NCBI GenBank assembly: GCA_964555675.1
Contig: CAZKTU010000018.1
Span: 1-50,574 of the forward strand
Reading direction: 5' to 3'
From: CAIWXH01 sp964555675
GTDB lineage: Bacteria; Chloroflexota; Chloroflexia; Chloroflexales; Chloroflexaceae
DNA length: 50,574 bases
Below are positions 15,650 to 23,487 of the stretch, piece by piece. Below the pieces are notes generated by a model, which did not search any database, had not been told where the DNA came from, and saw nothing but the letters and a program-made list of their open reading frames with translations. The number at the start of each line of letters is the position of its first letter. Position 1 is the first letter of the stretch. The translations under genes were made by a program, and so were the position numbers.

Positions 15650-17041
15650 CTACTTCTGCAGCCCGTTCTTCTTGAAGATCTCGTCGTGCTGCTTGGCCAT
15701 CGCGTCGAGGGCCGATTGGGCGTCGCCCTCGCCGTTCACCACGAACTTGTGGAGCTCGGCCTGCGAGATGGTGAGCAGCTCGCCATAGACCGGCACGGCC
15801 CAGAAGTCCTTCACCTTCTGCATCGACTCGCTGAAGGCCTTGTTGTAGGGCGTATTGGTGAGGAAGGCCTCGGAGTTGAGGATGTTGGCGTTACAGGTGT
15901 AACCGCCGAGCTCGGCCCACTTCTGCTGGGTCTCGTCGGTGGCCAGCCACTTCAGGAACTCCATCGAGGCGGCCTTCTTCTCCTCGCTGATGTAGTTCAC
16001 GATGCTGATGCCCTGGCCGCCGAGGGCCGAGAAGCTCTCGCCGTTGGGGCCGGCCGGGTTGGCGAAGAAGCCGGTCTGGTCGGCGAAGGGGTTGGTGGCG
16101 GGGTTGGCCAGGCCGGGGAAGAAGGCGAAGTAGTTCATGCTCATCGCCACCTGCCCGGAGGTGTACTTATTGACCCCCTCCTGCCAGAAGTCGTTGGAGC
16201 TTCCGGGAGGCGCGAACTGATAGAGCTCGCGGTAGAACTCCAGGGCCTCGGCGGCCTCGGGCGAGTTGAGGGTCCCCTCGGCCGTGTAGCTGGCCGGGTC
16301 GCCCCAGTCGGCGCCCCAGCTGAAGAGCACATTCTCGTAGCCCATGGTGATCGCGTCGCCCTCTTTCTGGGTGTAGAGCGACAGGCCGTAGAGGTTCTGG
16401 TCGGGGCGGGTGAAGAACTCGGCGATATCGCGCAGCTGGGCCCAGGTGGTGGGCACGGCCAGGTCGTAGCCGTACTTGGCCTTGAAGTTGGCCATCTCGG
16501 TCGGGTTCTCGAAGAGGTCCTTGCGGTAGGCCCAGCCGCAGGCGTCGCCCTCGAGCGGGTACGACCAGTAGTCGCCCGAGCCCTTGGGGTACTCGGCGTA
16601 GGCCGTGACGGTGGCCGGGGCCAGGGCCGCGCCGTTCAGCTCGGTGTTGAAGACGTCGGTCAGCTCGACATAATGACCCTGGGTCGCGCCCTGGCCGAGC
16701 CACTGGCTGTCGCCCACGACCATGTCGTACGACTGGCCCTTGGCGGCGAACTCGGCGAAGGTGCGGGTGCCGAACGAGGGCCAGGGCTCCTGGACGACGT
16801 TGACCTTCACGCCCGCGACCGCCTCGTAGTCGTTGACGAGCTGCTGCAGGTAATTTGCGGGGTCCCACTCTGCCCAGAGGATGGTGAGCTCGCTGACGCC
16901 GTTGGCGGCGGGGGCGGCTTCCTGGCCGGAAGCGGCGGGGGCGGCTGTGGGGGCGGCCGCCGGGGGGGCGCCGCCGCACGCGGACAGAATGACCGCGAGG
17001 ATGCTGGCAAGGGCGCAGAGCGCTGTTGCACGCCGGAGCAT
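15650..17041 (-). CDS. Extracellular solute-binding protein family 1 (sugar-binding lipoprotein)
   Basis: 463-residue periplasmic-type binding protein of the MalE/UgpB family, first gene of the catabolic operon. The lipoprotein signal is MLRRATALCALASILAVILS with the lipobox LSAC, so the mature protein would be anchored by Cys22. A low-complexity Ala/Pro/Gly linker follows (about residues 23-48). The mature domain has ELTILWAEWDPANYLQQLV and the C-terminal MEFLKWLATDETQQKWAELGG segment typical of sugar-binding proteins. A strong AAGGAGA ribosome binding site lies 8 nt before the ATG. The ligand is unknown; the eight downstream enzymes imply a sugar, polyol or sugar acid. Confidence 0.93.
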   Translation of the reverse strand: MLRRATALCALASILAVILSACGGAPPAAAPTAAPAASGQEAAPAANGVSELTILWAEWDPANYLQQLVNDYEAVAGVKVNVVQEPWPSFGTRTFAEFAAKGQSYDMVVGDSQWLGQGATQGHYVELTDVFNTELNGAALAPATVTAYAEYPKGSGDYWSYPLEGDACGWAYRKDLFENPTEMANFKAKYGYDLAVPTTWAQLRDIAEFFTRPDQNLYGLSLYTQKEGDAITMGYENVLFSWGADWGDPASYTAEGTLNSPEAAEALEFYRELYQFAPPGSSNDFWQEGVNKYTSGQVAMSMNYFAFFPGLANPATNPFADQTGFFANPAGPNGESFSALGGQGISIVNYISEEKKAASMEFLKWLATDETQQKWAELGGYTCNANILNSEAFLTNTPYNKAFSESMQKVKDFWAVPVYGELLTISQAELHKFVVNGEGDAQSALDAMAKQHDEIFKKNGLQK

Positions 17042-17052
17042 ACTGGTGTCTC

Positions 17053-17117
17053 CTTACATAACGCTGTAAGTCATGCCCTTCACCGGTGAAGAACCGTCAC
17101 GATGTGGCCCCGGGGCC
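17053..17117. promoter_or_regulatory. Three clustered palindromes upstream of the sugar-binding protein gene
   Basis: The 217-bp region between the binding-protein gene and the IclR gene holds no further gene but three dyads in a row: CTTACA-N6-TGTAAG (17053-17070), a perfect 14-bp palindrome CTTCACCGGTGAAG (17078-17091) and a perfect 12-bp palindrome GGCCCCGGGGCC (17106-17117). They lie 12-76 bp before the start of the operon's first gene, where operators would be expected. The GC-only palindrome may be compositional. I see no convincing -35/-10 pair here. Confidence 0.5.
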
Positions 17118-17258
17118 GCGTACAACCAGCCTCCTTTCACGTCACGTCTATCGAGTTATGCCGCGTGGGCGCGGCAGAGGGCCCTCGGGTAGCGCGAAGC
17201 TTGGGCCCGCGCCGTCGCGCGCCCGCTCGTGCCGGGGGACTCGTGGGTTTGGGCGGGC

Positions 17259-18065
17259 CTACTGTCGCCAGCCCAGGGTGCGCGAGAGCAGTTGCGCATG
17301 GTCGCGCAACTGTTCGCGCAGCTGAACCATCCGCTCCTCGTTGTAGCGGTCGTTCGGGATGCCGATACTCATGGCCGCCACGGCCCTATCGCTGTGGTCG
17401 TAGATCGGCGCGGCGACACAGTGGACCCCCGCGCTCGACTCGGCGTCGTCGTAAGCGATTCCCTCGCGGCGGATCGTCGCGATGCGGGCCTTGAGGGTCG
17501 CGAAGTCGGTGATCGTATTGGGCGCGAGCGAGACCAGCTCGTGCCCGGCGTAGAGCCGGTCGATCTCGGCGTCGCCCAGGGCCGCGAGCAGCAGCTTGCC
17601 CACGGCCGTGGCGTGGGCCGGCATGCGGCTGCCCACCCTGGCCACCAGCTGCACCGAGTGGTACGAGCCCTGCTGGCGGCCCAGATAGACTACGTCGCGG
17701 CCGTCGAGCACGGCCAGCTTCACCGTCTCCTGGCAGAGCTGCACCAGACTCTTGGCAACCTCGTCGAAGGCGCGCACGAGGTCGATCTTGCCGATATAGG
17801 CGCTGCCGAGCTCGAAGGCCGTCAGGCCGAGCCGGTAGTGCTTGTAGCGCGGGTCCTTCTCGACGAAGCCGTACTCCTGCAGGGTGGCCAGCAGGCTGTA
17901 GACGGTGCTGCGCGAGACGGCGACGGCGCTGCTCAGCTCGCTGAGTGACATGGGCTCGCGGGCGCGGGCAAGGACCAGCAGCAGCTTCAGCCCCCGCTCG
18001 AGGGCGGGCGCCGCTACAGGCTTTGCACGCGACTCCTCCCCGTCGATTGAGGGAGAGACAGCCAT
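17259..18065 (-). CDS. IclR family transcriptional regulator
   Basis: 268-residue regulator. The N-terminal winged helix (about residues 20-85) has ALERGLKLLLVLARAREPMS, LSELSSAVAVSRSTVYSLLA and YGFVEKDPRYKHYRLG. The C-terminal ligand-binding domain has MPAHATAVGKLLLAAL, EGIAYDDAESSAGVHCVAAP and the final AAMSIGIPNDRY. IclR proteins bind a catabolite of the pathway and repress or activate the adjacent operon. The start at 18065 (MAVSPSIDGEESRAK) was chosen because a promoter and a palindrome lie directly upstream; the longer open frame would start within that promoter. It probably controls itself and the transport/catabolic operon 217 bp downstream. Confidence 0.92.
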   Translation of the reverse strand: MAVSPSIDGEESRAKPVAAPALERGLKLLLVLARAREPMSLSELSSAVAVSRSTVYSLLATLQEYGFVEKDPRYKHYRLGLTAFELGSAYIGKIDLVRAFDEVAKSLVQLCQETVKLAVLDGRDVVYLGRQQGSYHSVQLVARVGSRMPAHATAVGKLLLAALGDAEIDRLYAGHELVSLAPNTITDFATLKARIATIRREGIAYDDAESSAGVHCVAAPIYDHSDRAVAAMSIGIPNDRYNEERMVQLREQLRDHAQLLSRTLGWRQ

Positions 18066-18080
18066 AGTGCGGTGGCTCTG

Positions 18081-18094
18081 TTCTGTATACAGAA
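18081..18094. promoter_or_regulatory. Palindromic operator before the IclR gene
   Basis: Perfect 14-bp palindrome TTCTGTATACAGAA, 15 bp upstream of the IclR start codon and about 25 bp downstream of the -10 box of the promoter at 18120-18149. IclR-family sites are commonly AT-centred dyads of this size, so an autoregulatory site is likely. Confidence 0.6.
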
Positions 18095-18119
18095 ACGTGT
18101 TTTCGTGGGATGTGCCGTG

Positions 18120-18149
18120 AGTATAGCAGACGAGCGCGCGCCCTGTCAA
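18120..18149 (-). promoter_or_regulatory. Sigma70-type promoter of the IclR gene
   Basis: On the minus strand, -35 TTGACA (18149-18144, perfect) and -10 TATACT (18125-18120, 5 of 6) are separated by 18 bp. It reads towards the IclR gene and begins just after the hairpin that ends the Tm-1-like gene pair. Confidence 0.82.
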
Positions 18150-18156
18150 GCATGAA

Positions 18157-18192
18157 TGCCGCAGCCCGCAGCCGAAGCTGCGGGCTGCGGCA
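18157..18192 (-). terminator. Strong hairpin after the Tm-1-like gene pair
   Basis: A perfect 16-bp stem, TGCCGCAGCCCGCAGC (18157-18172) pairing with 18177-18192, closed by the four-base loop CGAA. It lies 20 bp after the stop of the gene at 18213-19037. A run of U is lacking, so it may need Rho or act mainly by stabilising the 3' end; it separates that unit from the IclR promoter. Confidence 0.65.
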
Positions 18193-18212
18193 GAGCGTCT
18201 CCGGTCAGGCGG

Positions 18213-19037
18213 TTACGCCGGCCTGAGCTGCTTGAAGCGGCGGGCATTTTCGGTGATCGCGACCTCGGTGGGCAGGCGCTCCATGCTCGAGGCGCCGAAG
18301 AAGCCGACGATGCCCCTGGTGCGGGCGAGCACATAGGCGGCGTCCTCGGGCTCGGCGATCGGGCCGCCGTGGCAGAGCACCAGGATCTCCGGGTTGACGG
18401 CCTTGGCCGCGTCGTGCATGGCCTGGATGCGCTCCACGCTCTCGTCGAGGCTCAGGGCCGTCGTGGCGCCGATCGCGCCCTTGGTGGTCAGCCCCATATG
18501 GGGCACGAGCACGTCCGCGCCGGCCTCGGCCATGGCGCGGGCCTCCGCGGGGGTGAAGACATAGGGGCAGGTGAGCAGGCCGAGCCTGTGGGCCTCGGCA
18601 ATCATCTCCACCTCGAGCCCATAGCCCATGCCGGTCTCCTCGAGCCCGGCCCGAAACACCCCGTCGATCAGGCCGACGGTGGGGAAGTTCTGCACCCCCG
18701 TGAAGCCCGCCTCTTTGACCTGGCGCAGGAAGCGCCCCATGACCCTGAAGGGGTCGGTGCCGCAGACGCCGGCCAGCACGGGCGTATCGCGCACGACCGG
18801 CAGGACCTCGCCGGCCATCTCCATGACGATCGCGTTGGCGTCGCCATAAGGCATCATGCCGGCCAGCGAGCCGCGCCCCGCCATGCGGTAGCGCCCCGAG
18901 TTGTAGATGATGATCAGGTCCACCCCGCCCTGCTCGGCGCACTTCGCCGAGAGGCCCGTGCCCGCCCCCGCCCCGATGATCGCGCCGCCCCCGGCCACGG
19001 TCGCCCGCAGCCGCTCCAGGGCCTCCTGTCGCTCCAT
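18213..19037 (-). CDS. PEP-hydrolase-like TIM-barrel protein (C-terminal half of Tm-1-type proteins)
   Basis: 274-residue TIM-barrel protein of the phosphoenolpyruvate hydrolase-like family, which corresponds to the C-terminal domain of plant Tm-1 proteins. Characteristic text: IIGAGAGTGLSAKCAEQGGV near the N-terminus, LIIIYNSGRYRMAGRGSLAG, VCGTDPFRVMGRFL, GFTGVQNFPTVGLIDG and VLCHGGPIAEPEDA. The biochemical role in bacteria is not established. The ATG at 19037 lies 2 bp after the stop of the UPF0261 gene, so the two are translated from one message, matching the two domains that are fused in plants and fungi. Confidence 0.88.
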   Translation of the reverse strand: MERQEALERLRATVAGGGAIIGAGAGTGLSAKCAEQGGVDLIIIYNSGRYRMAGRGSLAGMMPYGDANAIVMEMAGEVLPVVRDTPVLAGVCGTDPFRVMGRFLRQVKEAGFTGVQNFPTVGLIDGVFRAGLEETGMGYGLEVEMIAEAHRLGLLTCPYVFTPAEARAMAEAGADVLVPHMGLTTKGAIGATTALSLDESVERIQAMHDAAKAVNPEILVLCHGGPIAEPEDAAYVLARTRGIVGFFGASSMERLPTEVAITENARRFKQLRPA

Positions 19038-19039
19038 GA

Positions 19040-20278
19040 CTAGCTCCTCTCGTCGGTTGTCGGTCGCTCGGCCAGCATGGCGTGCAGGCGCTCGGCCATG
19101 GCCTGGGCGAAGCGCGGGTCGTTGATCTCCATGTCCAGCTCGACCAGCTCGACGTTGCCCGCGAGGCCGGCCCGCAGCGCGGCGAAGAGGGCCTGGTCGG
19201 CGGCGGGGTCGTAGAAGGCCTGGCCCTCGGCCGCGATCATCGAGACGCCCCGCAGCGGCACGAAGAGGGCCGTCGGGCCGCGGGCGGCGCTCAGCTTCGC
19301 GGCGATGATCCGCCCCAGCTCGGCGCACTCGGCGGGGGTGGTGCGCATCAGGGTCACGCTGGCGTTGTGGCGGTAGAGCTTGCGGTCGGCGAAGCGCGCG
19401 GGCACGCTCTCGTAGGGCCCGAAGTTGACCATATCGAGGGCGCCGAGGGAGACCACCTGGGGGATGCCCTTGCGGCCCGCGGCGCTCAGCCGCTCGGGGC
19501 CGGCCCCCAGGACCCCGCCGACCAGCTCGTCGGCCCACTCGGTGGTGGTGATGTCGAGCGAGCCGGCGACGAAGCCGGCCTCGATCAGGGCCTCCATCGA
19601 GCGCCCGCCCGCGCCGGTGGCGTGGAAGACCAGCACTTCGTAGCCCAGCTGCTCGAGCTGCTCGCGGGCCGCCGTGACGCAGGGCGTGGTCACCCCGAAC
19701 ATGGTGGCGGCGATCAGGGGGCGCCCGGTGGCCGCGGGCCGGAAGCCGGCGTAGCTGTGGGCCATGCCCGCGACGGCGGCGGCGGCGTTGCTCAGGATGC
19801 GCTCGGAGATCTGGTTGAGCCCGGCGATGTCGACCACCGAGTACATCATGGTGACGTCCACGGCGCCCACATAGGGCCGGGTGTCGCCCGAGGCCATGGT
19901 GCTGACCATGAGCTTGGGCACGCCGATCGGCAGGGCGCGCATGGCCTGGGTCACCAGGGTGGCGCCCCCGCTGCCCCCGAGGCCGAGGATGGCCTGGAGC
20001 CGGCCCTGGCCGTGCAGCTCGAGGGCGACTGTGGCGGCCCCCCGCGCCATGGTCTCCACGGCGGCCCCGCGGTCGCCGGCGGCGGCGAGCTCGGCCACAT
20101 CGGCCCCGGCCGCCTGCGCCACCGCCTGGCGGCTGATGTCGGGCCGGGCCAGGGGCTCGCCGCGCACGCCCGCGTCGACCAGCACGACCTCGCAGCCGGC
20201 CTCGCGCAGCCGGCGGCGCAGGTAGTCGTACTCGATCCCCTTGGTGTCGAGGGTCCCGATCAGCACAACGGTCGGCAT
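19040..20278 (-). CDS. Tm-1-like ATP-binding domain protein (UPF0261)
   Basis: 412-residue protein of the UPF0261/Tm-1 N-terminal family. It opens MPTVVLIGTLDTKGIEYDYL, the usual family start, and contains QAILGLGGSGGATLVTQAM (glycine-rich nucleotide-binding stretch, about residues 97-115), KLMVSTMASGDTRPYVG and VTTPCVTAAREQLEQLGYEV, followed by the conserved FHATGAGGRSMEAL. The start at 20278 is preceded by GAGGAGG. Plant Tm-1 inhibits tobamovirus replicase and binds ATP; the ancestral bacterial role is unknown. Here it is paired with the separate TIM-barrel half. Confidence 0.9.
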   Translation of the reverse strand: MPTVVLIGTLDTKGIEYDYLRRRLREAGCEVVLVDAGVRGEPLARPDISRQAVAQAAGADVAELAAAGDRGAAVETMARGAATVALELHGQGRLQAILGLGGSGGATLVTQAMRALPIGVPKLMVSTMASGDTRPYVGAVDVTMMYSVVDIAGLNQISERILSNAAAAVAGMAHSYAGFRPAATGRPLIAATMFGVTTPCVTAAREQLEQLGYEVLVFHATGAGGRSMEALIEAGFVAGSLDITTTEWADELVGGVLGAGPERLSAAGRKGIPQVVSLGALDMVNFGPYESVPARFADRKLYRHNASVTLMRTTPAECAELGRIIAAKLSAARGPTALFVPLRGVSMIAAEGQAFYDPAADQALFAALRAGLAGNVELVELDMEINDPRFAQAMAERLHAMLAERPTTDERS

Positions 20279-20324
20279 CGTTGCCTCCTCTGTGGTCGCC
20301 ACCGGGGTCGGTGGCCAGAGCGCT

Positions 20325-20333
20325 ATCGTACCA
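20325..20333 (-). promoter_or_regulatory. Possible extended -10 promoter of the Tm-1-like pair
   Basis: Minus-strand TGGTACGAT (20333-20325) fits an extended -10 element (TGn plus a -10 matching 4 of 6). No good -35 is seen. It lies 47 bp before the start of the UPF0261 gene, with a GCCACC/GGTGGC hairpin in the short leader. Confidence 0.4.
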
Positions 20334-20442
20334 TTGACGACAGTGGCTGACCACCCCGGGGCCGGCGAGCGGCGGTAGACCGCATGCCCCAGACGTGGCG
20401 CTGGGCCACGTTGGGGTGCGAGCGCAGCCCGCGCTGCGCTCC

Positions 20443-20451
20443 TGCTACAAT
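20443..20451 (+). promoter_or_regulatory. Extended -10 promoter of the HAD gene
   Basis: TGCTACAAT (extended -10: TGC then TACAAT, 5 of 6) lies 40 bp upstream of the HAD gene. The same TGC-TAnAAT form occurs upstream of the M20 gene at 22201. The region 20279-20490 between the divergent genes holds only these promoter elements. Confidence 0.55.
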
Positions 20452-20490
20452 ATGGGCACGTCCCTCAGCCACACCCTGGAGCAGCCCCCC

Positions 20491-21147
20491 ATGATTAGCG
20501 CCCTGGTCTTCGACTTCGACGGCCTGATCCTCGACACCGAGACGCCCGACTATGTTGCCTGGCAGGCGATCTACGCCGACCACGGCTGCGCCCTGCCGCC
20601 CGAGGTCTGGGCGATCAATGTCGGCTCGGGCCACCTCTTCGACCCCTACCAGTATCTTGAGGGCCTGCTGGGCCGGCCCGTCGACCGCGCGACGATCCGG
20701 CGCGAGGTGCGCCAGCGTTTTCTGGGGCTGCTCGGCGAGGCGATCACGCCGCTGCCGGGCGTGCGCGACTACCTCGCCGCGGCGCCGGCCCTGGGCCTAA
20801 AGGTCGCGATCGCCTCCAGCTCGCCGCGGGCCTGGGTCGCCGGCTACCTCGAGCAGCTCGGGCTCCTGGGCCACTTCCCCACCATCTGCACCGCAGACGA
20901 TGTCGCCCGCACCAAGCCCGAGCCCGACCTCTACCTGCTGGCCGCCGCCCGCCTCGGCGTTGAGCCCGCGCAGGCCCTCGCCCTCGAGGACTCGCCCAAT
21001 GGGGTCAGGGCCGCCCAGGCCGCCGGGATGCGCTGCGTGGCGGTGCCCAACCCGGTCACCCGCCTGATGAGCCTCGACCACGCCGACCTCGTCCTGTCCT
21101 CGCTGGCCGACCTCCCGCTGAAGGCCTTGTTGGCCCGCTTCGCCTGA
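20491..21147 (+). CDS. HAD superfamily phosphatase (beta-phosphoglucomutase-like)
   Basis: 218-residue haloacid-dehalogenase phosphatase with a helical cap. Motif I is FDFDGLILDTETPDY (nucleophile Asp9 and Asp11), motif II VAIASSSPRAW, motif III Lys in ARTKPEPDLYLL and motif IV LALEDSPNGVRAA. The layout matches beta-phosphoglucomutase and sugar-phosphate phosphatases. The start ATG at 20491 places motif I at the N-terminus, as usual; the upstream open frame spans the promoter. Metabolite specificity cannot be told. It is the first of five plus-strand genes. Confidence 0.9.
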   Translation: MISALVFDFDGLILDTETPDYVAWQAIYADHGCALPPEVWAINVGSGHLFDPYQYLEGLLGRPVDRATIRREVRQRFLGLLGEAITPLPGVRDYLAAAPALGLKVAIASSSPRAWVAGYLEQLGLLGHFPTICTADDVARTKPEPDLYLLAAARLGVEPAQALALEDSPNGVRAAQAAGMRCVAVPNPVTRLMSLDHADLVLSSLADLPLKALLARFA

Positions 21148-21186
21148 ATTTGCCGTGTTCGCCGCCCTGAGTAAAGGAGCCGCCCG

Positions 21187-22122
21187 ATGGCCGTCCACAG
21201 CTTCCAGCCAACCCACTATTTCAACACCCTGGGTTCGCACGAGCCGGTTCTGCGCATCGCCGACGGCGATACGGTTGAGACGACCACCGTCGACGCGGGC
21301 GGCTATGACGCCGCTAACCAGCAGGCGGCCCCGCGGGGCAACCCCCAGACCGGCCCCTTCTACGTCGAGGGCGCCGAGCCCGGCGACACCCTGGTCGTTC
21401 AGCTCGAGCGCATCAGGCCGAGCCGCACCTACGGCTGGACCGGCATCATGGTCGCCCCCAATGTGGTCGACCCCGCCTACACCGCCGAGCTCCCCTGGCC
21501 GGCCCCCGGCGAGGAGCGCCGCGCCGAGTGGCACGTCGACGCCGCGGCGGGCACGGCCCGGCTGGTCAGCCCCGTGACCGCCCTGGGCGAGCTGAGCCTG
21601 CCCATCAAGCCGATGCTGGGCTGCTTCGGGGTGGCCCCCGCCGGCGGGCAGGCCATCTCGACCGCCACCTCGGCCGAGCACGGCGGCAACATGGACTACA
21701 ACGGCTTCGTAGAGGGCGTGACGGTCTACTTCCCGGTCTTCGCGCCCGGCGCCCTCTTTCACCTGGGCGACGGCCACGCCCTGCAGGGCGACGGCGAGAT
21801 CGCGGGCACCGGCATCGAGATCTCGATGGACGTGCGCTTCAGCGTGCGCCTTCTCAAGGGCAGGCGCATCGGCTGGCCGCGCGGCGAGAACGCCGAGTAT
21901 ATCTTCACCGTCGGCAACGCCCGCCCCCTCGACCAGTGTGTGCAGCACGCCACCACCGAGATGCTGCGCTGGCTCGCGCAGGACTACGGCCTCGACGGCC
22001 GCGCCGCCAGCATCCTGATGGGGCAGGCCGTGCAGTACGAGCTGGGCAATATCTTCGACCCGGCCTACACCATGGTCTGCAAGCTGCCGAAGCGCGTGCT
22101 CGCGCCATTCAAGCGCGGGTAA
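21187..22122 (+). CDS. Acetamidase/formamidase family protein
   Basis: 311-residue member of the acetamidase/formamidase family, which hydrolyses short amides to ammonia and the acid. Family text includes GPFYVEGAEPGDTLVVQLER (about residues 57-76), LPIKPMLGCFGVAP, STATSAEHGGNMDYN and HLGDGHALQGDGEIAGTGIE, all in the expected order. A strong AAAGGAG ribosome binding site precedes the start. With the urease operon in the same window, it suggests use of amides and urea as nitrogen sources, though no direct link is visible. It is 39 bp after the HAD gene. Confidence 0.93.
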   Translation: MAVHSFQPTHYFNTLGSHEPVLRIADGDTVETTTVDAGGYDAANQQAAPRGNPQTGPFYVEGAEPGDTLVVQLERIRPSRTYGWTGIMVAPNVVDPAYTAELPWPAPGEERRAEWHVDAAAGTARLVSPVTALGELSLPIKPMLGCFGVAPAGGQAISTATSAEHGGNMDYNGFVEGVTVYFPVFAPGALFHLGDGHALQGDGEIAGTGIEISMDVRFSVRLLKGRRIGWPRGENAEYIFTVGNARPLDQCVQHATTEMLRWLAQDYGLDGRAASILMGQAVQYELGNIFDPAYTMVCKLPKRVLAPFKRG

Positions 22123-22200
22123 CCCACAAACCACAGGAGGGCCTGCCCGCCCCGAATCCCCGCCCGCAAGCTCAACCCGCCGTGGGCGGCGCGAAACGCC

Positions 22201-22209
22201 TGCTATAAT
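22201..22209 (+). promoter_or_regulatory. Extended -10 promoter of the M20 gene
   Basis: TGCTATAATC has a perfect TATAAT (22204-22209) with a TGC extension immediately upstream, 37 bp before the M20 amidohydrolase start. No -35 match is seen at 17 bp, as is common with extended -10 promoters. Confidence 0.65.
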
Positions 22210-22245
22210 CAGACATTTCTACTCGCCGATAGAGATGAGGAATCC

Positions 22246-23460
22246 ATGGACGTGGCGTCCCTGAAGGCGGCCGCGCGCCGCGAGGTTGAGCAGATCGGCC
22301 CGACGCTGATCGCGACCAGCGACTGGATGGCGGACAACCCCGAGCTCGGCCTGCAGGAGCACCAGGCCGCCGAGCGGCTCACCGAGCTGCTGAGTGAGTT
22401 CGGCGCCGAGGTCGAGCGCGGCATCGCGGGCATGCCGACGGCCTTTCTGGCCCGCTTGCCCGGCGGCGGCCCCGGGCCGAAGGTGGCGATCGTGGCCGAG
22501 TACGACGCTCTGCCCGAGGTCGGCCACGGCTGCGGGCATAACCTGATCGCCAACGCGGCGATCGGGGCGGGTATCGCCCTGGCTCGCCTGGGCCTGGCCG
22601 GCGCGCTGCCCGGCTCGGTGGTGGTGGTCGGCACGCCCGCCGAGGAGTCGGCCGTGCCCAATGCCGGCGGCAAGATCCCCATCCTCGACCACGGCTACTT
22701 CGACGACGTCGACGCGGCGATCATGATCCACCCCTGGAGCGCCGACGAGGTCTCGATGCAGTCGTCCCTGGTGGCCCACGGGCTGGACTTCACCTTCCAC
22801 GGCAAGCCCGCCCACGCCGCCGCCAACCCTCACGAGGGGCGTAACGCCCTCGACGCCCTGATTGTGATGTTCGGCAGCGTCGGCCTGCTGCGCCAGCAGG
22901 TCCGCTCGGACGCCCGCATCCACGGCATCATCACCAACGGCGGCGCGGCCCCCAATGTCATCCCCTCCCTGACCACGGCCCGCTTCCGGGTGCGCGCCGC
23001 CGACCCCGCCTACGCCCAGGAGCTGGTGGGGCGCGTGGTGGCCTGCGCCGAGGCCGGCGCGGCGGCCACGGGCACGACGATGGAGTGGCGCGAGTATATG
23101 CCCCCCTACCTGAACATGCTGCCGAGCCGCAGCCTCGGCGACGCCTTCGCCGCTAACCTCGAGCTGCTGGGCCGCAAGGCGGGCGTGCGCCAGGGGCACG
23201 ACGGCGGCGGCTCCACCGACTTCGGCAATGTCAGCCATCGCGTGCCCGCCATCTGCGCCATGCTGAAGATCTGCGGCAAAGAGGCCGGCTGGCACAGCCA
23301 CGAGGTCGCCGCAGCCACCCGTACCCCCGCCGGCCACGCGGCGATCATCGACGGCGCCGCCGGGCTGGCGATGACCGCCCTCGACGTCCTGTTCGACGAG
23401 GCGCTCCGCGAGCGGGCCAGGCGCGACCACGCGGCCCAGGTGGCGGGCGCGGGCGAGTAG
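22246..23460 (+). CDS. M20 family amidohydrolase/peptidase
   Basis: 404-residue metal-dependent amidohydrolase of the M20D type (IAA-amino acid hydrolase, AbgB-like aminobenzoyl-glutamate hydrolases). N-terminal: NPELGLQEHQAAERLTELL. Metal-site text: YDALPEVGHGCGHNLIANAA (His and Asp ligands, about residues 85-104) and VVGTPAEESAVPNAGGK (the general-base Glu pair). The dimerisation domain has DFTFHGKPAHAAANPHEGRN. The late region HDGGGSTDFGNVSHRVPAIC and AGWHSHEVAAA hold the last His ligand. It cleaves an N-acyl or amide bond. GAGGAATCC precedes the start. Confidence 0.92.
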   Translation: MDVASLKAAARREVEQIGPTLIATSDWMADNPELGLQEHQAAERLTELLSEFGAEVERGIAGMPTAFLARLPGGGPGPKVAIVAEYDALPEVGHGCGHNLIANAAIGAGIALARLGLAGALPGSVVVVGTPAEESAVPNAGGKIPILDHGYFDDVDAAIMIHPWSADEVSMQSSLVAHGLDFTFHGKPAHAAANPHEGRNALDALIVMFGSVGLLRQQVRSDARIHGIITNGGAAPNVIPSLTTARFRVRAADPAYAQELVGRVVACAEAGAAATGTTMEWREYMPPYLNMLPSRSLGDAFAANLELLGRKAGVRQGHDGGGSTDFGNVSHRVPAICAMLKICGKEAGWHSHEVAAATRTPAGHAAIIDGAAGLAMTALDVLFDEALRERARRDHAAQVAGAGE

Positions 23461-23487
23461 GGCGCCGATTGTTGCTGGAAGGTCAAG

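Noticed and set aside
14372..17089. A 905-codon open frame on the plus strand opposite the binding-protein and permease genes
   Set aside because: It is antisense to clear ABC transporter genes, has His/Gln/Glu-rich low-complexity translation and no family similarity; such long mirror frames are common at this GC content.
18157..18192. The 16-bp-stem hairpin as a CRISPR repeat, tRNA fragment or mobile-element end
   Set aside because: It occurs singly, has a four-base loop and lies directly after a stop codon, so a transcript-end structure is the simplest reading.
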